A stretch of 26,844 bases of DNA from Paraclostridium ghonii (GTDB taxonomy: Bacteria; Bacillota; Clostridia; Peptostreptococcales; Peptostreptococcaceae), in contig NZ_JAKEDR010000030.1 of the NCBI RefSeq assembly GCF_023653455.1, forward strand, positions 1 to 26,844, given 5' to 3'. Shown piece after piece: positions 8,946 to 16,273 of the stretch. The translations under genes were made by a program, and so were the position numbers. Each line of letters starts with the position of its first letter. Within the stretch, counting starts at the first letter, position 1. The notes beneath the pieces were generated by a model. The model was not told the DNA's origin. It was given only the letters and a program-made list of their open reading frames with translations, and did not search any database.

Positions 8946-9620
8946 TTATGCTCCATAGTAATAGTTGTAATATCCATAAGATCCATTAGTATCTTCAAAC
9001 TTATTAAGCACAACCCCTAATATATTCGCACCTACTTTATCTAATCTTTCTTTTGCAATTTGTGCCATTTCTACATCAACTTCTTTTGAAGCAACTACTA
9101 ATATGCTTCCATCAGTATATGTAGATAATATTCCTGCATCAGTTATTATTCCTATTGGTGGTGCATCTATAAATATATAGTCATAGTGATCTTTTAAGGA
9201 TTCTAAAAATATTTTCATTTTATTTGATGCCAACATCTCTGCTGGATTTGGTGGTATTTTACCACAAGTTAACACCTCTAAACCGTTTACTTCTGTTTTA
9301 TTTACACATTCATCAAATGATTTTTGTCCTGTTAATACATCTGTAATACCATAAGTATTACTTATATTAAACATTCTGTGTACTGTTGGATTTCTCAAGT
9401 CTCCTTCAACTACTAGTATTCTTTTTCCTTCCATAGCTGCAAAACTTACTGCTAGGTTTGCTATTACTGTACTTTTCCCCTCATTTTGTTGAGAACTTGT
9501 CACTAGTATTGATTTTATTTCTTTATCTATATTTGAATATTCTATATTAGTTCTTATAGTTCTATATGCTTCTGATATTGGTGATTTAGGATTTCTCTTA
9601 GTTATTAGTTTGCTTAGCAT
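8946..9620 (-). CDS. Capsule tyrosine kinase (CpsD/YveL/CapB-type BY-kinase)
   Basis: A 224-residue bacterial tyrosine kinase of the separate-subunit Gram-positive type. It has Walker A in QQNEGKST (44-51), the Walker A' strand ILVVEGDLRNP (68-78), and Walker B YIFIDAPP (148-155). A C-terminal autophosphorylation cluster, YGYYNYYYGA, ends the protein with six tyrosines. It needs the cytosolic tail of a Wzz-like partner for activity; that partner is encoded immediately upstream with a 7-base overlap. Cycles of phosphorylation tune polymer length and export. The Walker A' motif has Glu-Gly-Asp where Asp-x-Asp is most common. Confidence 0.93.
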   Translation of the reverse strand: MLSKLITKRNPKSPISEAYRTIRTNIEYSNIDKEIKSILVTSSQQNEGKSTVIANLAVSFAAMEGKRILVVEGDLRNPTVHRMFNISNTYGITDVLTGQKSFDECVNKTEVNGLEVLTCGKIPPNPAEMLASNKMKIFLESLKDHYDYIFIDAPPIGIITDAGILSTYTDGSILVVASKEVDVEMAQIAKERLDKVGANILGVVLNKFEDTNGSYGYYNYYYGA

Positions 9621-10318
9621 GCCTTCTTTCTACCTTTCTTTTCTATATTTTCGTTAGGTATCACTCCTAGTGTTGGTAAATGTAGGTATTTTTCAATATC
9701 CTGAGTTGTTTTCATTTTTTTATCCATAAACTCTAATAAGAATACTATAAATAACCCCGTCATTAGTCCTAAAACTCCTGCTATTGCTATATTCATAATC
9801 TTATTCGGCTTTATTGGATTTTCTGGTAGTCTGGCCTTGTCTATTACTTCAACACTATTTGCATTTGTTATTCTTTTAGCTTCTTTTGAAAATATTTTAG
9901 GTATAGCATTTGCTATTTTCATTGCTGTATTTGGACTTGTATTTGTTACGCTTATAGATAATATTTGAGTATCTTTAACTGGTTCTACTTTTAAGCTTTT
10001 TAATAGTTCATCATAAGTCATATCTAATTTTAATTCATTTATGACTGAATTTAAAACTGATTTAGATTTTATTATTTCTCCATATGTTAACGTTAACTTT
10101 TGAGTAACATTTAACTGATCTCCTGTTATCATGTTGTTAGTTGCTGCACTTTGTTCTGCGTTAACGATTAGAGTTGTATTGGCTTCGTATTCTGGCTTTA
10201 ATACAAAGAAACTTATAAGTCCACTCATTGTCATACATATTACAGTTATTAATGCTATTATCCATGACCTCTTTTTTATTATTTGAAAATACTCCCTTAA
10301 GTCAATCGTTTCTTCCAT
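9614..10318 (-). CDS. Wzz/YveK-type capsule chain-length regulator paired with the kinase
   Basis: A 234-residue Wzz-family protein that opens MEETIDLREYFQIIKKR. It has membrane helices at about 18-38 and 173-195, and the EYEANTTLIVNAEQ segment in the extracytoplasmic domain. It is a paralogue of the protein at 6488-7192 and differs mainly in the middle of the extracytoplasmic domain. AGGAGG lies 5 bases before the ATG, and a sigma-A-like promoter lies about 90 bases upstream, so this is probably the first gene of the polysaccharide operon. Its C-terminal tail should activate the overlapping downstream tyrosine kinase. Confidence 0.92.
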   Translation of the reverse strand: MEETIDLREYFQIIKKRSWIIALITVICMTMSGLISFFVLKPEYEANTTLIVNAEQSAATNNMITGDQLNVTQKLTLTYGEIIKSKSVLNSVINELKLDMTYDELLKSLKVEPVKDTQILSISVTNTSPNTAMKIANAIPKIFSKEAKRITNANSVEVIDKARLPENPIKPNKIMNIAIAGVLGLMTGLFIVFLLEFMDKKMKTTQDIEKYLHLPTLGVIPNENIEKKGRKKAC

Positions 10319-10385
10319 TTTTTCCTCCTATAGTGTTTTTTAAAATATATTAATTTAAATTTATGCATAGTCCCTTTTTATTATA

Positions 10386-10435
10386 AAAATTTACACTTTT
10401 AGCTAAATTTTACACTTTAACAATAAATTTTGCAA
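10386..10435 (-). promoter_or_regulatory. Promoter of the polysaccharide locus with overlapping direct repeats
   Basis: On the minus strand TTGCAA (10430-10435) and TAAAAT (10407-10412) are separated by 17 bases, close to the sigma-A consensus. Two near-identical copies of AAGTGTAAAATTT / AAGTGTAAATTTT lie about 19 bases apart, one covering the -10 region and one just after the start point. Their spacing of about two helical turns fits an operator, but this is inference from AT-rich sequence. Confidence 0.45.
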
Positions 10436-10455
10436 GTTTTTTACATCTTTCTTTA

Positions 10456-10552
10456 AAATAAATGAGCTTTCTATATAAAGTTATAGGATTAAAAATGCTT
10501 AAATATTTTTATTCTCCTCTAATCTAAATTAGAAAGCTCAATTTATTGTTAT
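10456..10552. terminator. Long-loop inverted repeat between the capsule and polysaccharide loci
   Basis: AATAAATGAGCTTTCT pairs with AGAAAGCTCAATTTATT (one bulge) around a loop of roughly 60 bases. It lies between the end of the gamma-glutamyltransferase gene and the promoter of the wzz/kinase genes, with T-rich sequence on the minus-strand 3' side. It is a plausible boundary terminator, though the loop is unusually long. Confidence 0.4.
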
Positions 10553-10608
10553 TTATAATTTTATATTCTATATCTCTAATTCTAAAAAGCTAACTTTCAA
10601 ATTTCTAA

Positions 10609-12174
10609 TTATTTAGCATCCCATTTGCCATGACGCCTATAATCTGCACCTCCAAAAACTCCATTTTTATAGTTATTTACCATAACTTGAATAGATCCAA
10701 AGTATAGCTTAGACTCATTTGTTTTTATTTCATATCCTTCACTTTGTAAAATTTCTTCTTCTTCTTTTTTTAACTCTTCTTCTGTTGTTATTTTATAAAG
10801 ATCTTCAAATACAATCCTATTATCATCTATAGAATCATCTAGTTTATGCTTAAAGATTAGGTTCTTTATTATGACTTGTGCCATAGCCTGAGGAATTTTA
10901 TTTCCCCCTGGACTTCCAATTCCCATAACAAAGTCATTATTTTTTATTATAGTAGGAGACATAAAAGTTCTTGATCTTTTCCCTGGTTTGTATGAGTTTA
11001 TAGAATTCTTGCTATCACAATCAAAATTAAACAAAGCATTATTTAGGAAAAAACCATTTAAATAATCTCCACTACCAAAAAAATCTCCTAGTGTATTTGT
11101 GCAAGATACTATCATTCCATCTTTGTCTGCAACTACAAAATGAGTTGTGCTTTCATGTTCCTTTTCATAATCTCCATAAAGTTCATTACTATTAATCATT
11201 TTTTTTACATATTCATCATCAACTATATTTTGATAATTTATATTATTATAGTTTAAATCTCCAATGTTATTTATTCTATCTTTATATGCAGCGTTTACTA
11301 TTTTAGACATAATCTTTATGTATTCTAGCTCATTATTTTCATATTTTTTTATATCTAAATAATCTGCTAACTTTAATATTTGAATAAGAGTTGTTCCTGA
11401 AAATGGTGGTGGAGCTGAAATTATATCATAATCATTAAATTTACTTTTTACAGGTTCATGTTCTAAAACAGAGTACTCTTTTAAATCATCTTTATCCCAT
11501 TTCATATAATCAGTTATGTTTTTAGATATTTTCCCACTATAAAAAGTATCAGCTCCATGTTTTTGTATTTCCATCAATGTATTTGCCAGGTCTTCTTGTA
11601 CTATTAAGCTTCCTATTTCTTTTGGTTCACCATTATGAAAAAATTGAGGTGTTTTGAATTTTTTAAGCTTTTTCTTTGCAAAGTCAAACCTATTGTATGA
11701 ATAATCATCTACTAAAAATCCCTCTTTTGAATAATTTATAGCGGGTTCAAGTAAATTTTTCATTTCTATTTTCCCATATATATTATGTACATATTCCATT
11801 CCTTTTACAAATCCAGGAACACCGATATTACTTACTTTATTATCATTACTTATAGGTGCATATTCTCTATAGTCATAGAATTTAGATGTATTGTCTTTAG
11901 GAGAGTATACCATCATTCCCCCACCGCCTCCAATCCCGGATGCATAGGGCTCTACAACACCTAAAACATATGCTATGGCCACAGAGGCATCTACTGCATT
12001 TCCTCCATTATTTAAAACATCCATTCCTACTTTTACAGCTATAGGATTTGATGAACTTACGCCATACTCTTTTTCTTTGCTTAAACTAAACCCACTATCC
12101 TTATATAGTTTACCTATAATTATTATTGCTATTATACATATAACTCCTATGAGCATTTTTAATTTTTTATTCAA
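10609..12174 (-). CDS. capD: CapD-like gamma-glutamyltransferase (poly-gamma-glutamate anchoring/hydrolysis)
   Basis: This is a gamma-glutamyltranspeptidase-family Ntn hydrolase that self-cleaves. The nucleophile is the first Thr of TTHFVVAD, residue 352 when counted from the upstream ATG at 12201. GTTLIQIL and GIGSPGGNKI (the oxyanion and gamma-glutamyl-binding region) are also present. I place the start at TTG 12174, because GAGGG lies 7 bases before it and no ribosome site precedes ATG 12201. Residues after the start form a signal anchor (LIGVICIIAIIIIG), so the enzyme acts outside the cell. As the last gene after capB, capC and a capE-like gene, it should cleave poly-gamma-glutamate and attach it to the wall, as in Bacillus anthracis. 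A general glutathione hydrolase is the alternative. Confidence 0.85.
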   Translation of the reverse strand: MNKKLKMLIGVICIIAIIIIGKLYKDSGFSLSKEKEYGVSSSNPIAVKVGMDVLNNGGNAVDASVAIAYVLGVVEPYASGIGGGGGMMVYSPKDNTSKFYDYREYAPISNDNKVSNIGVPGFVKGMEYVHNIYGKIEMKNLLEPAINYSKEGFLVDDYSYNRFDFAKKKLKKFKTPQFFHNGEPKEIGSLIVQEDLANTLMEIQKHGADTFYSGKISKNITDYMKWDKDDLKEYSVLEHEPVKSKFNDYDIISAPPPFSGTTLIQILKLADYLDIKKYENNELEYIKIMSKIVNAAYKDRINNIGDLNYNNINYQNIVDDEYVKKMINSNELYGDYEKEHESTTHFVVADKDGMIVSCTNTLGDFFGSGDYLNGFFLNNALFNFDCDSKNSINSYKPGKRSRTFMSPTIIKNNDFVMGIGSPGGNKIPQAMAQVIIKNLIFKHKLDDSIDDNRIVFEDLYKITTEEELKKEEEEILQSEGYEIKTNESKLYFGSIQVMVNNYKNGVFGGADYRRHGKWDAK

Positions 12175-12260
12175 TTTATCACCCTCTTTTTGTTTTTTCA
12201 TATGGTATTAAATAATAAAATCTATCTACAATCTTACTTGTAGATAGATCTTGAATTTGA

Positions 12261-12392
12261 TTAAATAAAGCTAATTATAATTAAAGTTATAATTAAAAAA
12301 CTTGTAATAAATAATGAATCTTTAAATGTAATTCTTTTATTATTTTTTATACGTACTTGCATTCGTTCTTTAAAAGATAAGTTCATGTCCAT
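12261..12392 (-). CDS. CapE/PgsE-like small membrane peptide (43 aa)
   Basis: A short frame starts at ATG 12392 with AAGGGG overlapping the capC stop codon, 8 bases upstream, which is a strong coupled ribosome site. The 43-residue product has a basic N-terminal half (MDMNLSFKERMQVRIKNNKR) followed by one hydrophobic helix of Ile, Leu and Phe to the C-terminus. Bacillus poly-gamma-glutamate operons carry a similar basic single-helix peptide (CapE or PgsE, about 47-55 residues) that is needed for or stimulates polymer synthesis. Size, topology and position fit. Sequence similarity cannot be judged at this length. An in-frame ATG at 12386 is the alternative start. Confidence 0.7.
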   Translation of the reverse strand: MDMNLSFKERMQVRIKNNKRITFKDSLFITSFLIITLIIISFI

Positions 12393-12404
12393 TTATAATT
12401 CCCC

Positions 12405-12854
12405 TTATGCAAAGTTTAGAATATTTACAATTCCATATATAACACTTGATAACCCTAATGTGCTAACTGTAGTTAATTTAATTCCTTGCTTATAAAATGT
12501 GTGTGCTATTAATGCAGGTACCACTATCCCTACTCCTTTTAATGCATTTATTCCCATAGATAGCTCGGGTAATGTAAAGTCTATAATTATTTTTAAACAT
12601 AATCCCACTATTATTGAAGCTAAAAATCTTCTTCTTCCATATATAATCATGATTTTGCTTATTCCAAAGTTTACAATTATATAAATTGTCATACTCATTA
12701 TAAGTATAAGTAATATAGATTTAATATTGTTCATAGATAAAGCTATATACCCAGGAACAATTAATCCTCCAGGATTTATCCCAAATTTTTCCGAAAATAA
12801 AAGACTTAAAGTTAATCCTAATATAATAACAATATATAATTCGTTTATAATCAT
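12405..12854 (-). CDS. capC: Poly-gamma-glutamate synthase membrane subunit CapC/PgsC
   Basis: This membrane protein of the poly-gamma-glutamate synthase complex works with the CapB ligase. I choose ATG 12854 (149 residues) over the in-frame TTG at 12866, because GGGGG lies 5 bases before the ATG and the product then matches the 149-residue Bacillus PgsC. The N-terminus reads MIINELYIVIILGLTLSLLF. Conserved features are FGINPGGLIVPGYIAL, the basic cytosolic segment IIYGRRRF, and GVGIVVPALIAHTFYKQG. There are about four or five hydrophobic helices. It is followed without a gap by the CapE-like gene, but lies 487 bases downstream of capB. Confidence 0.93.
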   Translation of the reverse strand: MIINELYIVIILGLTLSLLFSEKFGINPGGLIVPGYIALSMNNIKSILLILIMSMTIYIIVNFGISKIMIIYGRRRFLASIIVGLCLKIIIDFTLPELSMGINALKGVGIVVPALIAHTFYKQGIKLTTVSTLGLSSVIYGIVNILNFA

Positions 12855-13341
12855 AAAAACCCCCAAATTTAGTAATTCTTCTGTTAAATTATTTATATTT
12901 GACTTTCTATCCCTATAGGATTTACAATGGTTCCCTGAATTTTATTGATAAATACTTAACAATCTTATGCGCAATTAACTTACTCAAAAACTCTAATTAA
13001 AATATTACAATTAATGAGTGCTGATAAAATTATTGTAAAAATCAATGCTTACATATAATTCCTATTATATGTAAATTTCAGTTAAACACAGCTTTAAAAT
13101 ACCTACTCATATTGTAGTAGAAAGTTTTGATGATGATATTTATAATAAATTAATGACTAAGTCATTTAATCACAGCAAAAGTCTATTGTACTAAATATAC
13201 TCATAAAAAGTTAATTGTTTTGTAAAAATATTAATTATATTTTCAACGTGAAAATTTTATAATTTCATTAGGCTTGTTTGCTATATCTATTTTAAATAAT
13301 TGAATCCATCTATTAATCTATATGCGTATTAACAGAACCTA
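12855..13341. other. Gene-free interval between capB and capC
   Basis: I see no supportable gene in these 487 AT-rich bases. They contain a perfect inverted repeat, TTACATATAAT and ATTATATGTAA around TCCT (13049-13074). There is also a short plus-strand stretch (about 13082-13192) that reads without a stop as VKHSFKIPTHIVVESFDDD and onward, with no start codon or ribosome site, which may be a gene remnant. In Bacillus cap operons capB and capC are adjacent, so this spacer is unusual. A promoter for capC could lie here; TTAACT and TACAAT with an 18-base spacer occur on the minus strand near 13190, which is weak evidence. Confidence 0.5.
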
Positions 13342-14544
13342 TTAATTTGCTAGTAATTCTTCTGATTCAATAATTTCTTTATCTAGTTCAAGTAAACTTT
13401 CTATAAACGGCTCTCCAGAACCATGTATATTTCCTATTCCATATACAAGTGTATCTTGTAACAAAGGATCTATGTTTTCCATAATTTCACTTGTACTTGC
13501 ATTCTCCAAATCTAAATATGTATCCACATTTGACAACTTCCCATTGTTAAAAGCTGTTGTTATAGGTTCAGTTATACCCCCTATAGATATTAATGTTCCT
13601 ATTTGCATATGTGGAAGTACATCATCTGCAAACTGCTTTGTTCTATCTACTCTATCAGGCCTACAGTTCATAACCACTATTGGATTTTGTGAATCATATT
13701 CCATCTCTAATACTCTTTCCCATATCTTTAAAGTAGATTGTGGATCATTTGCCGCAAATCCATTTACGAAGTATGAATTTAAAGAATCTCCCCCTATACT
13801 AGTAATCCTCATAGCACCTGGATCCGGATGTGCATTTAACATACCTCTTAGACATGTCTCTTTGTCTATTCCTAAAGCTTCCCCAACAGCCAACGCTAAT
13901 GATACATTCTCAGGGAAAACCATATAGTCAAACTTAGATAAAAAGTCTTCACTTATTTTCGAATTGTCAGCTACTATAACTTTTGTATTTCTTTCCTTTG
14001 CAATACGTTTAAAATATTCTGTATACATGCCATCGACTGTTACTAGATACCCATTGTAAGGTATGGTTGTAGTAAATGCTTGAGCTACTTGATCTAAAGT
14101 TGGTCCCATAACATCCATATGATCCTCTAATACATTTACTATTACCCCTATAGTAGCTTGTAACATTTTGCATTGAAACACTTCTTGATACTCAGGATTA
14201 ACAGCCATACACTCGCATACAAGAGCTTCAGCATCTAACTTTGCAGCCTTATCGATAACCCTTAACTGTTCACTTATATTTGCTCCCTGTGGCTTTCTTT
14301 TTATAATTTCTTCTTCTTCATCAAACCAATATATCATTCTTGCAGCAGTCCCAGTAGTTTTCCCTATGGTTTTGTAACCAGCTTCTGTTATAACTGCTGT
14401 TATCATACGTGTTACCGTAGATTTTCCCCTTATTCCATTTACATTTACTCTTATTGGAATTTTAGCTACATTCTTTTTTTGTTTAATTTGCTCCCTAACC
14501 CCTAAGGCCAATAATAAACTTATACATAAAACTATTATAACTAT
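13342..14544 (-). CDS. capB: Poly-gamma-glutamate synthase ligase subunit CapB/PgsB, with an apparent non-standard start codon
   Basis: This ATP-dependent amide ligase, related to Mur ligases, polymerises glutamate at the membrane. NVNGIRGKSTVTR holds the P-loop. KTTGTAARMIYW, CMAVNPEYQ, VNVLEDHMDVMGPTLD and NCRPDRVDRT are PgsB signatures, so identity is firm. The frame's first ordinary start is TTG 14511, but that has no ribosome site and would remove the N-terminal membrane helix. The open frame continues upstream through a hydrophobic helix (VIIVLCISLLLALG) to AGGAGGGG. The codon 8 bases after AGGAGG is ATA (14544-14542); using it gives a helix and length (400 residues) matching Bacillus PgsB. 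ATC and ATT at the two preceding codons are alternatives. Confidence 0.9.
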   Translation of the reverse strand: MVIIVLCISLLLALGVREQIKQKKNVAKIPIRVNVNGIRGKSTVTRMITAVITEAGYKTIGKTTGTAARMIYWFDEEEEIIKRKPQGANISEQLRVIDKAAKLDAEALVCECMAVNPEYQEVFQCKMLQATIGVIVNVLEDHMDVMGPTLDQVAQAFTTTIPYNGYLVTVDGMYTEYFKRIAKERNTKVIVADNSKISEDFLSKFDYMVFPENVSLALAVGEALGIDKETCLRGMLNAHPDPGAMRITSIGGDSLNSYFVNGFAANDPQSTLKIWERVLEMEYDSQNPIVVMNCRPDRVDRTKQFADDVLPHMQIGTLISIGGITEPITTAFNNGKLSNVDTYLDLENASTSEIMENIDPLLQDTLVYGIGNIHGSGEPFIESLLELDKEIIESEELLAN

Positions 14545-14830
14545 GATAATCCCCTCCTCATTTCTACAAACATTAACCCCCTTAAAAAAATGAGCAAATA
14601 CAACACAATTCCAATAACTCCCCTTAAATACTCTATAATATCATCTTGAATATTATAAAATAAAGCATAACCTTTGTAAAGAGTTTTTTGGTAAATATTA
14701 CCATTAAGACTTCTAATCTTATCTTGAATCTTCAAAATCTATATATTTAAGTTTTTCTTAATTTTTGAACTTGTGTAGTTAATCCATTTCTATAATAAGG
14801 TATTATTTATATGTTTTAGCAACATTACAT
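14545..14830. other. Leader region of the poly-gamma-glutamate locus
   Basis: This is the stretch between the capB start and the tandem hairpin after grdD. It contains AGGAGGGG at the capB ribosome site and a second purine run, AAGGGGG, just before an ATG at about 14570 that opens a ten-codon minus-strand frame ending on the ATAG at the capB start. A longer frame reaching back to TTG 14735 has no ribosome site. I see no convincing promoter, although one must lie between the grd terminator and capB if capB is independently transcribed. Confidence 0.4.
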
Positions 14831-14835
14831 CTTTC

Positions 14836-14909
14836 CACAAAAAAGACTAGGTTACAAGTTTGGAGAAGGATTTCTGTGTATGTTGCAGCGACATTTACCG
14901 CTTTCTTTA
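14836..14909 (-). repeat. Degenerate tandem copy of the 3' half of the grd-terminal hairpin
   Basis: On the minus strand this stretch repeats the 3' half of the adjacent hairpin with divergence. It shares GTAAATGTYGCTGCA at one end and the AACCYRGTCTTTTTTGTG end with its U-run, while the stem sequence between them has diverged. It lies one period (about 76 bases) downstream in the direction of transcription and has no matching 5' arm of its own. Confidence 0.7.
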
Positions 14910-14911
14910 CA

Positions 14912-15039
14912 CAAAAAAGACCGGGTTATCAGTTGGGAGGGTTTGGGTTTGATGGTGCAGCAACATTTACAAGCATCTTCTCAGCTTGTATGAAGCAAAA
15001 CATCTAACCCAAACCCTAGCCCCCAGATAACCCAGTCTT
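14912..15039 (-). terminator. Long hairpin terminator after grdD (divergent member of the grd hairpin family, copy D)
   Basis: On the minus strand AGACTGGGTTATC...AGGGTTTGGGTT pairs with AACCCAAACCCT...GATAACCCGGTCT over roughly 36 bases, followed by TTTTTT. Inside is the family module: TTTTGCTTC, a 3-bp helix (CAT/ATG), a TT bulge, a 6-bp helix (ACAAGC/GCTTGT) and a 9-base loop, closed by TGTTGCTGC. The U-run directly after the outer stem makes it the probable terminator of the grd operon. Confidence 0.8.
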
Positions 15040-15076
15040 CAACCGTTTCCATGGCAAGGATTCGTTTTATTTTTTA

Positions 15077-16225
15077 TTACTTAGCAGTATATCCTGCATC
15101 TAGAAGCATCTTAACACACGCTTCTCCTTTTCCATCAGCAACAAGTACTATAGGCCCCGTGCATCCCATACCACTTTCTGCATAGATGCCATTTTTCCAT
15201 AAAACTTTAACCGCATCTTCTAAATCCATTATATCTACACCAGATATTTGATGAGTAACAACTTCTTTGGCCGGCATAGCTACTTCCTCATCATTATCTT
15301 TCTTAACTTCTTTCTTAGTTAAAGCAGCTATAATATCGTCATATTTAGCATTTTTAACATTTTTAAATTCGCCTTTTGATACTTGAGTCACATCACCTTT
15401 AACAACGTCATAAGCGTATCTCAATGCATTTGCAACAACTGGAGAACCAGATGCTCTAGATAATATTAATATCTTTCTATCATAGTCTTCACCTACACCA
15501 GGACCATATCCAAATCCTTGAGCTTCATAATCTCCACCAGTAGTAAATGAAGAGAATACTTTCATAAATATATTTCCACTTAAAGTATCAGTAACCATAA
15601 CATCTGGAGCCCCACATAATAAGTCATTTCCTCTCATTACGCAACCACCATCTGCTCTAACTGATTGTGCAAAAGATATATCGTATCCATTTGCTTGTAA
15701 ATCTTTTAAAGCTTTTTCTACTTGTCTAGCACCGTCAACATTTAATATACCAACAGTAGGATTTTTAATTCCTATAGACTTAGCTGTAGATATACCGTAG
15801 ACAGCATTTCTAACCATAGCTTCTATTCTGTTTGTAGCACTAGTTCCTGTAGTAGTAGCAAGTATCATTTCTTTACCTCTACCTGGAGTTATAACTCTAC
15901 CAACTGTAGAAACTCCTATAGGAAAGTTGTAATGCATAGTTACACAAGCATCTATGTAACCTGAGTCTAATAACTCTTCCATTTTAGAATGCATTTTACT
16001 TTCATCATTAACTTCAACAACCTCTAGCTCAGTTTCAACTTTAGGTCCTATTAAAACTATATCAAATAAATTTGACTTAGCTAAGTGAGCTCCTTTAACT
16101 AAATTTTCAGTTCCATGCTCACTACCTAATGTAGTCAAACCTATTCTAACTTTTTTACCAAATTCGCCGCTTTCAATAGCATTTGCTATATCTAAAAAAG
16201 TTTCGGCAATAATCTTTTTAGGCAT
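15077..16225 (-). CDS. grdD: Glycine reductase complex component C, subunit alpha (GrdD)
   Basis: Protein C takes the Se-carboxymethyl group from GrdA and releases acetyl phosphate by phosphorolysis of an acetyl thioester. GrdD resembles PlsX-type phosphate acyltransferases. KIRIGLTTLGSEHG-like and GIGVEDY-type segments are visible (VRIGLTTLGSEHG, GPGVGEDYD). Near the C-terminus, MGCTGP carries Cys355, a likely candidate for the thioester cysteine described for component C of related clostridia. I choose ATG 16225 (382 residues), because GGGGAG lies 8 bases before it; an in-frame TTG 18 bases upstream has no such site. It is the last gene of the operon and is followed by a long hairpin terminator. 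Confidence 0.94.
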   Translation of the reverse strand: MPKKIIAETFLDIANAIESGEFGKKVRIGLTTLGSEHGTENLVKGAHLAKSNLFDIVLIGPKVETELEVVEVNDESKMHSKMEELLDSGYIDACVTMHYNFPIGVSTVGRVITPGRGKEMILATTTGTSATNRIEAMVRNAVYGISTAKSIGIKNPTVGILNVDGARQVEKALKDLQANGYDISFAQSVRADGGCVMRGNDLLCGAPDVMVTDTLSGNIFMKVFSSFTTGGDYEAQGFGYGPGVGEDYDRKILILSRASGSPVVANALRYAYDVVKGDVTQVSKGEFKNVKNAKYDDIIAALTKKEVKKDNDEEVAMPAKEVVTHQISGVDIMDLEDAVKVLWKNGIYAESGMGCTGPIVLVADGKGEACVKMLLDAGYTAK

Positions 16226-16273
16226 AACCAGATCTCCCCTCAAAATGAATTTTTATAAAATTCTATACGTCTT

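Noticed and set aside
14541..14735. 64-codon minus-strand frame before capB
   Set aside because: It starts at TTG with no ribosome site, ends on the capB start, and its product has no recognisable family. More likely leader sequence, though a frameshift fusion is noted under capB.
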